From the NCBI GenBank assembly GCA_018302815.1, contig JAGVZE010000009.1, positions 120,149 through 184,148 of the forward strand: a stretch of DNA of 64,000 bases, read 5' to 3'. Both the position numbers and the translations under genes were made by a program. This DNA comes from Candidatus Woesearchaeota archaeon. Its GTDB lineage: Archaea; Nanobdellota; Nanobdellia; Woesearchaeales; ARS49. This document shows positions 25,580 to 34,055 of the stretch, in pieces. Each line of letters begins with the position of its first letter. Position 1 is the stretch's first letter. Under the pieces are notes generated by a model that made no database searches, was not told the origin of the DNA, and saw only the letters and a list, made by a program, of their open reading frames with translations.

Positions 25580-26410
25580 TCAAAACTTTTCCCACTTTCT
25601 CTTGAGCATCATCGCATCGCCCTCTATATTTGGCGATTCCGTTATCACAACGCCCTTGAGTTTGAACTCCTTCCAAGCTTTCAACATATCGCGCCAGTTC
25701 ATGTCAGACTCTTCAAAATTGAGATGATTTTTTTCGCCCTTTGGACCGTAATTTATACCACAGCACTGAATATGCATGTTATCTAACGCCTCTCTTCCGA
25801 GACCCTTCTCGACTTGGCTTAGAATGTCCCTGAACTCATCGAGCGTATTGTTGGTGCCGTTGTACCTTGCGTGTAAATGGCCAAAATCAATGCACGGAAG
25901 AACCTGCTCTACTTCCTGTGCGAGCTTTATTGTTTCATTTAAATCGCCCCACTGCGTTTCTTTGCCAGTAGTTTCAGGACGAATCCAAATATCGACACCT
26001 TCATCCTTTAAAATTTTGACAACTTCCTTAACGCCCTTGACAACCATCTCGTGAACCTGAGGCTTTGGCCTTCCAAGATAATAACCCATATGCCAAGTCA
26101 CACTGTATCCGCCGCACTCCCACACTCGCCTTGCTGCCAAAACCATACGATTGATAGAAGCGTGATACTTCGCGGGCTCAATCGCCGCAAGATTGACAAA
26201 ATATTGGCCATGACAAGTTAAGACAACGCCCAAGTCTTTCGCGAGCTTTTTGACTTGCGGAGCAAGCGTCTCGCTCACGTGAACGCTCTGCACGAACTCA
26301 AACTCCATCGCGTCAAGCCCCAGAGCTCTGACTTGTTTTATACCATTCATCGTATCGCGAGGCTGAGTCGACATAGGAATGCCCGGAGAGCCAAAAATAA
26401 GAGAGTTCAT
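25580..26410 (-). CDS. nfo: endonuclease IV (AP endonuclease, TIM barrel)
   Basis: 276 aa. Metal-ligand segments fit the endonuclease IV/xylose-isomerase-like barrel: LTCHGQYFVNLA, VTWHMGYYLG, IRPETTGK, CIDFGHLHARYNG, HIQCCGINYG and a terminal VITESPNIEGDAMMLK. Cuts DNA at abasic sites during base excision repair. Neighbouring short DNA ligase and RecB-like nuclease genes suit a repair role. Confidence 0.88.
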   Translation of the reverse strand: MNSLIFGSPGIPMSTQPRDTMNGIKQVRALGLDAMEFEFVQSVHVSETLAPQVKKLAKDLGVVLTCHGQYFVNLAAIEPAKYHASINRMVLAARRVWECGGYSVTWHMGYYLGRPKPQVHEMVVKGVKEVVKILKDEGVDIWIRPETTGKETQWGDLNETIKLAQEVEQVLPCIDFGHLHARYNGTNNTLDEFRDILSQVEKGLGREALDNMHIQCCGINYGPKGEKNHLNFEESDMNWRDMLKAWKEFKLKGVVITESPNIEGDAMMLKRKWEKF

Positions 26411-26466
26411 AAGTAAAAGTGAAAAGACTAAGAATAAAAATGTATCTCAATGCAGAATGAATGAAA

Positions 26467-27129
26467 TCAGTCAGTGCAGATGGTAATTGTAGACGCGCTA
26501 AAAATTGTTATAGACCTATTGATAGACCAACTCGTGCCTGAACTATAATATATCTCAAAAAATTCGCCGCCTCCCGCATTTAGCAAGGTGATGGCGCTTG
26601 GACCGGTAGTCCCGCCCCTATTAAGCGCGCGAGTTGAAACAGTATCACGCTCGATACCGGATGCTAAAAAAATCTGATTATTGCCCGTGTAAAAATCGAA
26701 CATTGCAGTAGCCGTACCTATAGAATACGCCTCAACGTAAACCCTGCAATGACCAAAACTGCAACCAGTAGGCGCGGTAAAACCAACAGTACCAGTACCC
26801 TGAGCAATAGTAGTATTGGTACACTTACTGCCAGTCCCGCCACCGAGATCATCCGTCTCGCATCCAACTGCTCCTGCGGAATTAACGCTTGAAATAGACG
26901 AACCCGCGCCACAAGTACCAGTCACCCTCGACTGAATAGATGTCGTATCAGTATCAGCTGCAACGAGACTTCCATCCACCACACTCGAACTATTAACAGT
27001 AAGCTCCTGCGCGCTGTGCCCAAGAACTGCAGGATTCGTTCCTCCAAACGCGTTCACCAAACCAATACTCACAATGATAACTAATACTGAAGAAATCGAA
27101 TACGCGTGCTGCCTTGTGATTCGAATCAA
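26467..27129 (-). CDS. secreted surface protein with AFGG/VLGHSA N-terminal module (copy 1)
   Basis: 220 aa. One N-terminal hydrophobic helix ends at VNAFGGTNPAVLGHSAQELTVNSSS, a module shared with the genes at 27981 and 31276. It is followed by Gly/Ser/Thr-rich beta-strand sequence with several Cys (TGTCGAGSSI, GCETDD, GCSFGHCRVYVEAYS). The start is uncertain: TTG 27129 follows GAGGT, and the nearby ATG is out of frame. Looks like a filament or fibre protein; the VLGHSA motif resembles GHSADE-type motifs of tail-fibre/surface proteins. Confidence 0.72.
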   Translation of the reverse strand: MIRITRQHAYSISSVLVIIVSIGLVNAFGGTNPAVLGHSAQELTVNSSSVVDGSLVAADTDTTSIQSRVTGTCGAGSSISSVNSAGAVGCETDDLGGGTGSKCTNTTIAQGTGTVGFTAPTGCSFGHCRVYVEAYSIGTATAMFDFYTGNNQIFLASGIERDTVSTRALNRGGTTGPSAITLLNAGGGEFFEIYYSSGTSWSINRSITIFSASTITICTD

Positions 27130-27228
27130 TATTTGACATTACCTCTTATTGTTAATTAAGAAACAAACCCTCTTTAAAAATGTTATCCTCTTCACACACG
27201 GGCAGAAATGCCAAACGAATCAACCCCC

Positions 27229-27942
27229 TCAACACTGTTTTAAATCATTAAAAACAACAGGCTCAACCCTATTCGTAACTAAACCAACATCGACGCCACG
27301 CAGACTAATGTGCCGCACTGCCATCAAACTAAGATATTTCGGATGACCAACACTCGCAGGCACCAAAAATGAAACAGCACGAGTCTCATTAAAAACAACA
27401 GGCCCATCCAAAACAAAACCATCCGTAAAATTATGTGGAACTGTCTTACTTCCCGAAAGCGCATCGCCAACAAGAATCGCATCAACATTCTCCAACGGCA
27501 AAACATCAACGTTTCGAACCTTAAGCCGCATCCAAAACTCATCCTTGCGCTTCTCGTAACACGCCGCCTGCGTGCGCGTCACATTCAAAAACACAGGAGG
27601 CACCACCAAATCCTCCGCGTACAACGTCCTCGCCCGACACTGAGACTCCTCACACCACGTGAGCACAAACTCAGGACTCAACCGACAAGACGCGTTCGTT
27701 AAATCACACGTTTTCGCCTTCATTTCCGCCTGCTTGAAAAATGCCGCATTCACAGGCAAATTCTCACACGGCCGCTCACAAGAAAACTTCGCAGCCCCAC
27801 AATCAACGTCGCGTACGCAATAAGACGGCTCAGCGATACAGCGATGACCAGAACTATCATTTACAGAGACTGCACCCTGCGGGCACGCAGTGCACGCTGA
27901 AAGAAACAAAAGAAAACACCAAACGACTATTGAACGGAACAT
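27229..27942 (-). CDS. Cys-rich secreted lipoprotein, unknown
   Basis: 237 aa. A signal sequence with a lipobox-like LFLSAC lies at about residues 12-17, then a cysteine-rich domain (CTACPQG, YCVRDVDC, CERPCENL, CEESQC), probably disulphide-bonded, and a C-terminal beta-sandwich-like region (FWMRLKVRNVDVLPLENVDAILVG). N-glycosylation sequons (NVT, NFT, NET) fit an exported protein. Lies within the surface-protein locus. Confidence 0.7.
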   Translation of the reverse strand: MFRSIVVWCFLLFLSACTACPQGAVSVNDSSGHRCIAEPSYCVRDVDCGAAKFSCERPCENLPVNAAFFKQAEMKAKTCDLTNASCRLSPEFVLTWCEESQCRARTLYAEDLVVPPVFLNVTRTQAACYEKRKDEFWMRLKVRNVDVLPLENVDAILVGDALSGSKTVPHNFTDGFVLDGPVVFNETRAVSFLVPASVGHPKYLSLMAVRHISLRGVDVGLVTNRVEPVVFNDLKQC

Positions 27943-27980
27943 AGAACAAGGAAAAATACCAGTCCTATTTAATCATTACA

Positions 27981-28625
27981 TTAAACACACGTGCAGCCGC
28001 CAGTGCCGTTAACAGCAGTTGAACAGGTACCAACCTCTCCAAAGGTAGACATTGTTCCTGAACTTTTACATAAAGCTTGACCAGCAACGCCTCCAGCACC
28101 GCCAGATTTTATCATAATATCACCTACCGCAGCAATACGTACGAACATAGCAGTAGCTGGATTACTCCATAAACCAGCACCGCCTAGTTCTAAGTCACCA
28201 GTGCCGCCTTGGGTACTGATAAGCGGGCTACCGCTACTTATACTAGCCCAACCGATGCCATCATTGTTGGCCGCAAAAACAAGATTGCCACCGCCAACCG
28301 AAAAAGTGACGTCACCAGTTATTGTTGCATCAGATATGCCACAATTACCATCAGCACTGCATGCGTTCGCATTGCTCGCAGTAATGCCAGACAACGTGCT
28401 CTCATCAATATCAGAACCGGTCAAACTATTATCCAAAACATGAGTACTAGTGATATTATTATCAGCAATACTAGAACCGTTCACCAGCAGCTCCCGAGCA
28501 CTGTGCCCAAGCACAGTAGGATCAGTACCGCCGAATGCGACAACAAGAACGCTCGCGAAAACAAGCGATAGAGCAAACAAGAATGTGTATAACTGCCGTT
28601 TAGTGAAGTTAATCGTTACGTTCAT
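27981..28625 (-). CDS. secreted surface protein with AFGG/VLGHSA N-terminal module (copy 2)
   Basis: 214 aa. N-terminal helix, then VVAFGGTDPTVLGHSARELLVNGSSI, and an extended Ser/Thr/Gly-rich domain containing NACSADGNCGISDATITGDVTFS and GGNLVFAANNDGIGWASI. Ends in a cysteine-bearing CTCV. Homologous in its first 60 residues to the genes at 26467 and 31276 but different downstream, as in modular fibres with one assembly domain and variable tips. Lies 23 nt after the large anchored protein gene. Confidence 0.72.
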   Translation of the reverse strand: MNVTINFTKRQLYTFLFALSLVFASVLVVAFGGTDPTVLGHSARELLVNGSSIADNNITSTHVLDNSLTGSDIDESTLSGITASNANACSADGNCGISDATITGDVTFSVGGGNLVFAANNDGIGWASISSGSPLISTQGGTGDLELGGAGLWSNPATAMFVRIAAVGDIMIKSGGAGGVAGQALCKSSGTMSTFGEVGTCSTAVNGTGGCTCV

Positions 28626-28647
28626 TTTTTACCTCTTTTAAGTGTTC

Positions 28648-31107
28648 TTACACTCTTCTCTTTTTATACTTTTTGTTTCCTAGTTCCTTCTCAAGCTTTT
28701 TCGTTTTTTTCTCAATCTCGTTGAACAATTTGTCATTATTGAGGCGTTTGTTCATCCGCGCGATATTCTTCTTCGCAAATTTCAAAGAATCGCTCTCAAC
28801 TGCCACTTCACGAGCGGCACGCTTCACATACCCGTCCATCGAGAAATGGTCCTTTTTCTTCAGCTCAGACTCCAAATCATATTTATCTACCTCTATTGAC
28901 TGCGGTGAAACAATTCTCTCTTGCGTTTCAACAGGCAAAGATTGCTCTCTTGAAACTGGTCCCTGAACGGCAAAGTCTGAAGACTCCTGCGGCAGTTCAG
29001 AAGGCGCAGGAAGCATAAGACGCTCAGGCGCAGGAACAGCCGCCTGCGAACGCCTTCGAGCCAACACCAGGTAACCTACCAACGCCAGCACAAGCACTGA
29101 AACCAAAACACCAGCGATGAATGATGCTGAAACCACACCACCATCATACGAAGGCTCAAGCGCACGACCTACAAGAGAACCCGAATCCGCTTGCCCACCA
29201 GCATAGCTCGCAGGTTCAGATTCTTGCGGCGCGACACGCTCTTCAACCCGCACAGGCTGCCCAACAGAAGACTCACGCCTTGGCTTACCAATCGTAGTAA
29301 TCTTGAACTTGGCGTGCGCCTTTTGAATATCAACAAGCTCTATTACAACATCATCGACCCCATCTTCAGTCACATCTATAGAACGGCCAAAACCAATGTC
29401 AATACTGAACTCCTGAGGAACGCTTCGCACCAAAACCCTCGCGCGAGCACTCAAGACATTCATCACGGTCAAAGTATGTTCCACTCCATCAACCATAAAC
29501 CTAACCACTTCCAAACGGGACATAAACGGAGTTATGAACGGATTAGTAATCGCAGTTATCGGCGGACCACTCGTAGCAATTTGCATCGCAGCATACTGCC
29601 CACCGCCGCCAGAACCGCCACCGCCGCCTGGCGCGAAAGGAGGTACAAGCGCTGAAAGCGCTATCGGACAGTTAAAAGTAATACCATTGAAAATCAAAAC
29701 ACCATTGAAACAGAAATTATTCGAAATAAACGCATTAGTGCACGTGAGCCCATTCTCAGTCGAATTGATGACTGTGCAATTATTATTCACTGAATTTATA
29801 ACGGTCGAATTGAGAACTGTGCTGTTAATCTTCGTCGAATTAACTAACACTGAATCATTGATTGTCGAATTCACGACAACGCTACCGCTCAAGTTAGAAT
29901 CCCTAACAAAAGAGAACGAACAACTGCTGTTGATTTCAACTCCATTTATTATCGTGCAGTTGATATTGAATGAATTATTGATCGTTGAATTGATTATCGT
30001 GCTATTTATCTTGGTCGAATTGAATATAGTGCTGTTTTCAACTGTAGTATTAATCAGCGTGCTATTAAACACAGTTATCAACATCGCTCCTGAACCAATC
30101 ACGCCATCCAAACGATAATCAGAACCGTCAACCGACGCAGTAACACCTGAACTCGTCTGCGGCAGCGCTCCCACAAAGTCAACACCACTCGTGCACGTAT
30201 CATTCACCTGCGAAAGAATATCCGCACTAGGACACACACGCACGCCTAAGTTACGGACAGCACTTGCATCGATGAACAAAGTATGGTTCACGCTTCTACC
30301 CGTAACGCCAGATAAATTGAACACAACCGCACTCTCATTGAAATCCAACGTCATAGCATTCGCGTTCACATCGTTAGTATTGAAAAACCCATCAAAAATC
30401 AAGAAACGCTTACCATTGCTCGCATTAAGATACAAAATAGACTGAGTAACGTACGAAGTATCACCCTCAACAAGAGAACCATCGATAGAACCACTCGCAG
30501 TAAGATTATCCGCAGGAGCCGCATCAGGATGGAAATACTCGGAAGTAAACGCGCCAATCGAACAGCACACAGTGATATTATACGCTGAACCAGAACTGCA
30601 GTTCGCAACGTGCGCATTAGTCGTGTTTGAAAGCGTCACAAGACAGGCATTATCTATCGGACATGCTCCAGCCCCAGTCAAATTCACATTGCAGTCCATC
30701 GAAGCGTTCGATGCGGAAATAGTGGCGTTTATCGCATAATTAGACAATGATGTCAACTCAGAATGAGCATTCGTGAAATTCGAAAGATGAAGGAACGCCG
30801 TACCATTCGCATCAGTTCCTATCGTATTCGCACCGCTCGAATCATTACAACACAACAAATGACCATAACTCGTCTCATTGAAAAGCTGAGCATGAGCATT
30901 CGAACCATTCGAAATAGCAAAAATCTTAGACATACCTACCGGACACGAAGACGCATTCACATAAGAACACGTCAAATCCCCACTAGGAGGAAGCACAATC
31001 GCCCCAGTAATCATCGGATTGGAAACCACCCAATACAAACCGAAAAAAAAGAACAGCCCAATAGCAAGAACACCTAACGTTCGCTCAATGTTAAAAGTAA
31101 CTTGCAT
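28648..31107 (-). CDS. large membrane-anchored surface protein with pentapeptide-spaced NST repeats
   Basis: 819 aa. N-terminal signal/anchor at about residues 10-30. Two Cys-containing repeats follow (each with SNGSNAHAQLFNETSYGHLLCCN-like or NTTNAHVANCSS sequence). Residues about 346-454 are a run with 5-residue period (INSTI, FNSTK, VNSTI, INSTV...), suggesting a beta-helix coated with N-glycans. Then a Gly-rich hinge, a beta domain, a transmembrane helix at about 666-687, and a basic coiled-coil cytoplasmic tail rich in Lys/Glu. Probably an S-layer or adhesion protein linked to the cytoplasm. Confidence 0.78.
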   Translation of the reverse strand: MQVTFNIERTLGVLAIGLFFFFGLYWVVSNPMITGAIVLPPSGDLTCSYVNASSCPVGMSKIFAISNGSNAHAQLFNETSYGHLLCCNDSSGANTIGTDANGTAFLHLSNFTNAHSELTSLSNYAINATISASNASMDCNVNLTGAGACPIDNACLVTLSNTTNAHVANCSSGSAYNITVCCSIGAFTSEYFHPDAAPADNLTASGSIDGSLVEGDTSYVTQSILYLNASNGKRFLIFDGFFNTNDVNANAMTLDFNESAVVFNLSGVTGRSVNHTLFIDASAVRNLGVRVCPSADILSQVNDTCTSGVDFVGALPQTSSGVTASVDGSDYRLDGVIGSGAMLITVFNSTLINTTVENSTIFNSTKINSTIINSTINNSFNINCTIINGVEINSSCSFSFVRDSNLSGSVVVNSTINDSVLVNSTKINSTVLNSTVINSVNNNCTVINSTENGLTCTNAFISNNFCFNGVLIFNGITFNCPIALSALVPPFAPGGGGGSGGGGQYAAMQIATSGPPITAITNPFITPFMSRLEVVRFMVDGVEHTLTVMNVLSARARVLVRSVPQEFSIDIGFGRSIDVTEDGVDDVVIELVDIQKAHAKFKITTIGKPRRESSVGQPVRVEERVAPQESEPASYAGGQADSGSLVGRALEPSYDGGVVSASFIAGVLVSVLVLALVGYLVLARRRSQAAVPAPERLMLPAPSELPQESSDFAVQGPVSREQSLPVETQERIVSPQSIEVDKYDLESELKKKDHFSMDGYVKRAAREVAVESDSLKFAKKNIARMNKRLNNDKLFNEIEKKTKKLEKELGNKKYKKRRV

Positions 31108-31275
31108 TGTACACTCTTTTGACTTTAGTCTTGTCCTTATAAATATAAAAAGGTATCTATCGACAATTCATATGCAGAGGGCTAAAGCTTGCGTTCGCAC
31201 ACAGTGAACAGATTGAATAAATCAATAAAAAAAGTAACCAATAATACTCTTGGCAATCAACAAACAGAATACGCG

Positions 31276-32293
31276 TTATCTAACCTGGACATGGATTAAA
31301 TCTGTTGTTTTCCCCGAATTACAACGCGTGCGAGCAATACCTGCAATGGCATCGCCGCCCTGCTCAGAACTTAAAAGAGGACGCAGCCTTCCTGAAGCAG
31401 TCGTTACCAGCCTATCACCCGGAACCAACGCAGAACCATCACTTCGCAAACAATCCACCTTAGTGAATTCGTGAACTCCCTCAAGGGCTACAGGAAACCA
31501 GCCATCGCAATCAGAAAGTCTCCAATCACCCGCATTTCCACCAATTCGAATAGTGTTCTTTTCAGCACTACCGCAGCCAAGATTCAAAATCTGCTCTGCG
31601 TGCTCGGTGGCAACTCCAACAACACTCAAAGAAGAATCCACCTCGCACTTCTCAAGATTTCCGGAAGACGAATCCACACAAATAGAATCACCCTCTTCTA
31701 CACCTGAAACTTCCATCATCTCAGCAAGCGTCGAACAACCAGTACAACCAGGAACGTTGAGAGGAAAATCAAAGACGAACTCTGTTGCCGACATGAAAAT
31801 ATGGCGTGTTGTACTGCCGCCAGAAATACGTTGGAACGTTAGAGTTGGACCCCCAAGACCACCCGTATCGCTTGTAATCGTCAAACTAACACCACTAGAT
31901 CCAGTATTACCGACAGCCACATCGCCTGAAGTCGACACCGTTCCAGTAACACTTAAACTACCGCAGCTACCTCCACTACAAAAATCACTATCAGTATCAG
32001 TATCCGCTTCACAAGACCCAACAGTCCCATCCGCATTAATACTCGCAATACTAGAACCAGCACCACATGTGCCAAGTCACGCGCCTTTGAACTTGAGTTT
32101 GATCAATATCACTCGCATTGACACTCCCATCAACAATACTCGAACCATTCACGATAAGTTCCGCAGCACTATGACCAAGAACAACAGGATTCGAACCACC
32201 AAACGCGTTCACCAAACCAATGCTAAGGAGAATCACAACTAACGAAGAAAAAACATACGCGTGCAGACGTTTAACTTCAATCTCAAATCTCAT
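31276..32293 (-). pseudogene. surface protein with AFGG/VLGHSA module (copy 3), frameshifted
   Basis: Two track ORFs (32051-32293 and 31276-31938) belong together. The first supplies the signal helix and NAFGGSNPVVLGHSAAELIVNGSSI; after QRRVT the frame breaks. Reading one base on gives GTCGAGSSIASINADGTVGSCE, matching VTGTCGAGSSISSVN of copy 1, and continues in frame into MSTSGDVAVGNTG. A single extra A at 32074-32075 (plus strand) explains the shift. The C-terminal part (SALVPGDRLVTTASGRLRPLL, AIAGIART) resembles fibre-tip beta domains. True mutation, phase switch or sequencing error cannot be separated here. Confidence 0.72.
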
Positions 32294-32383
32294 TAAGCCT
32301 CTTTATTGAATAATCAGTCTCATTACAGATATATAAACATTACCACTCGAAAAACATAATAACAGGCAAACAATAGAAAGATT

Positions 32384-32929
32384 GTGAATATAAAACCACT
32401 GATCATCACCTCATCAATAATTCTATCCGGCTGCGGAGCCTTCACCAACAACTTACACGAAGCAGTCCCCCGAACAGTCTACCGCTCGGCGCAAACAGAC
32501 ACTGAAGACTTAGAAGAAATAATTTCTGAAAACAAAATAAGATCCGTCCTTAACCTGCGAAGCCAAAACAGCGAAGAATACGCCGATGAAAGAAAAACCT
32601 GTGAGCGGCTAAGAGTTGACTATTATCATTTGAGATTGTCAGCAAGAAGAGCTCCCACCAGAACGGAAATGCTTGAACTATTAGATATATTCGACAAAGC
32701 AAGAACGCCGCTGCACATACACTGCTTTGGAGGCGCGGACAGAACAGGACTTGCCATCACGGCGTATCGACTCAACAAAGGACAACCTTTTGAACAAGCA
32801 ATAGAAGCGCTGGATTTTATCCCATACGGCCACATCGAAAACGAAATCGATGACTTCTTCGAAGCATACCAGCCATACCAACGCAGGATGCCGTTCAGGG
32901 AATGGGTTGAACGGCTACCAAGTAACTAA
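32384..32929 (+). CDS. lipoprotein dual-specificity/tyrosine phosphatase
   Basis: 181 aa. GTG start, short signal peptide with lipobox ILSGCG (Cys near residue 17), then a DSP-type phosphatase domain with VYRSAQTDTEDLEEI and the P-loop HCFGGADRTGLA (HCx5R, Cys and Arg present). The general-acid loop may lie in YYHLRLSARRAPT. The export signal places the catalytic domain outside the membrane, which is unusual for this fold. Adjacent to the surface-protein locus but on the opposite strand. Confidence 0.82.
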   Translation: MNIKPLIITSSIILSGCGAFTNNLHEAVPRTVYRSAQTDTEDLEEIISENKIRSVLNLRSQNSEEYADERKTCERLRVDYYHLRLSARRAPTRTEMLELLDIFDKARTPLHIHCFGGADRTGLAITAYRLNKGQPFEQAIEALDFIPYGHIENEIDDFFEAYQPYQRRMPFREWVERLPSN

Positions 32930-32969
32930 CCAACGCGCCAACTCAGTCACAGAGTCTCAAATAGACTAT

Positions 32970-33545
32970 CTATCCGAAGCTCTTGCCGCAACCGCAGCCA
33001 TGCTTCGCGTTCGGATTGTTGACTTTAAAGCCGGACTGATTAAGGTCGTCCAAATAATCTATTTCTGAACCCTTTAGCAAATCCATACTCTCCTTATCGA
33101 TGAACAACTTCACGCCCTTATCCTCCACAACAATATCGTCACTCTGCGGCGCTTTCTCAAAATTCATCTGATAAACAAAACCGCTGCAGCCGCCAGGCAT
33201 AACCTGAACGCGAAGGCCATAACCTTCCTGCTTCGACTTCAACAAAAGCGCTTTAACTTTCTGCGCAGCATTGTCAGTAAAGCCGACGCTTTGAGGCAAA
33301 TCCTTCTTCTGCTCTAAACTCTGCGCTATGAACTGATTCATCTCAATTACCATCTTAGCCACCTGCTCTTCAGACATGCCATGACCCAAACTGCCAGCCT
33401 CTATCGTGTCAAACACGTTCGCATGGCACCCAACGCAGTGCAGTCCATTCTCTAACATGATGACTGCGACATCAGGATACTCTTTAAGCACATCCCCAAT
33501 AATCATGTCTTTGTTCACATATTCATTCACTTGTTTAGTTTTCAT
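32970..33545 (-). CDS. DUF1858-IscA/HesB fusion, Fe-S carrier
   Basis: 191 aa. Residues 10-75 match DUF1858 (MIIGDVLKEYPDVAVIMLENGLHCVGCHANVFDTIE), with a CVGC pair. Residues 85-191 form an A-type carrier with the three expected Cys (GGCSGF and the terminal GCGCGKSF). Last gene of the SUF operon; GGAGGT precedes the start, which lies inside the end of sufU. Probably receives clusters from SufU/SufBCD and passes them to apoproteins. Confidence 0.9.
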   Translation of the reverse strand: MKTKQVNEYVNKDMIIGDVLKEYPDVAVIMLENGLHCVGCHANVFDTIEAGSLGHGMSEEQVAKMVIEMNQFIAQSLEQKKDLPQSVGFTDNAAQKVKALLLKSKQEGYGLRVQVMPGGCSGFVYQMNFEKAPQSDDIVVEDKGVKLFIDKESMDLLKGSEIDYLDDLNQSGFKVNNPNAKHGCGCGKSFG

Positions 33546-33936
33546 CTTGAACCTCCAGCTTCTTACCCAAAAATTGGTAGACCCCCAGTTTTAAAACTTT
33601 CAATCCGAGAAGCGCGCACTTTAGCCGCACGCACGAAATCGGAATAGAAATCAAATTCAGCACGTCATCTTTCGTGAATCTTGAAACTTCATCCAACGTC
33701 TTTCCAAGAGCATGCTCAGTTAACATCGAAGAAGACGCAATGCAAATAGCGCAGCCCTTGCCGGTGAACCTAATATTTCCTATCCGATCGTCCTTTACCA
33801 ACACCTGCATCGTAACCTCATCACCGCACGACGTGTTCACATCATGAGAGATCATATCCGGATGCGGCAAAGTCCCAAAATTACGCGGATGACGATAATA
33901 ATCCAAAATGAACTCCTGATACATGTCAAAAACCAT
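33535..33936 (-). CDS. sufU: SufU/IscU-type Fe-S scaffold protein
   Basis: 133 aa. Conserved cluster/zinc ligands in NTSCGDEV, GKGCAICIASSSM and SCVRLKCALL (Asp next to the first Cys present). The N-terminus MYQEFILDYYRHPRNFG is the family hallmark. ATG 33936 follows GGAGGT; a GTG two codons upstream is an alternative. Accepts sulphur from SufS. Confidence 0.93.
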   Translation of the reverse strand: MVFDMYQEFILDYYRHPRNFGTLPHPDMISHDVNTSCGDEVTMQVLVKDDRIGNIRFTGKGCAICIASSSMLTEHALGKTLDEVSRFTKDDVLNLISIPISCVRLKCALLGLKVLKLGVYQFLGKKLEVQDEN

Positions 33937-33938
33937 CG

Positions 33939-34055
33939 TCACTTACCTCCAATAGCTATGGTTTTCGAACATTTCGGAATTCCACCAGAATCGCAAGTCA
34001 ATTCAACTGTTCCTATCACCAAGAATTGGACTTCCGAAATACCATCTACGCTCAT
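33939..34055 (-). CDS. 38-aa ORF between sufS and sufU
   Basis: Too short for the track. It begins with ATG overlapping the sufS TGA by 3 nt and ends 2 nt before the sufU ATG, so it fills the gap exactly. Product MSVDGISEVQFLVIGTVELT... ends CDSGGIPKCSKTIAIGGK, with two Cys seven residues apart. The coupling supports a real gene. Possibly a small sulphur or cluster carrier; not recognised. Confidence 0.6.
   Translation of the reverse strand: MSVDGISEVQFLVIGTVELTCDSGGIPKCSKTIAIGGK

Noticed and set aside
29697-30070. Tandem-like DNA repeats that might be taken for a CRISPR array
   Set aside because: The period is 15 nt in phase with codons and encodes NST pentapeptides; there are no spacers. 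No CRISPR array was found anywhere in the window.
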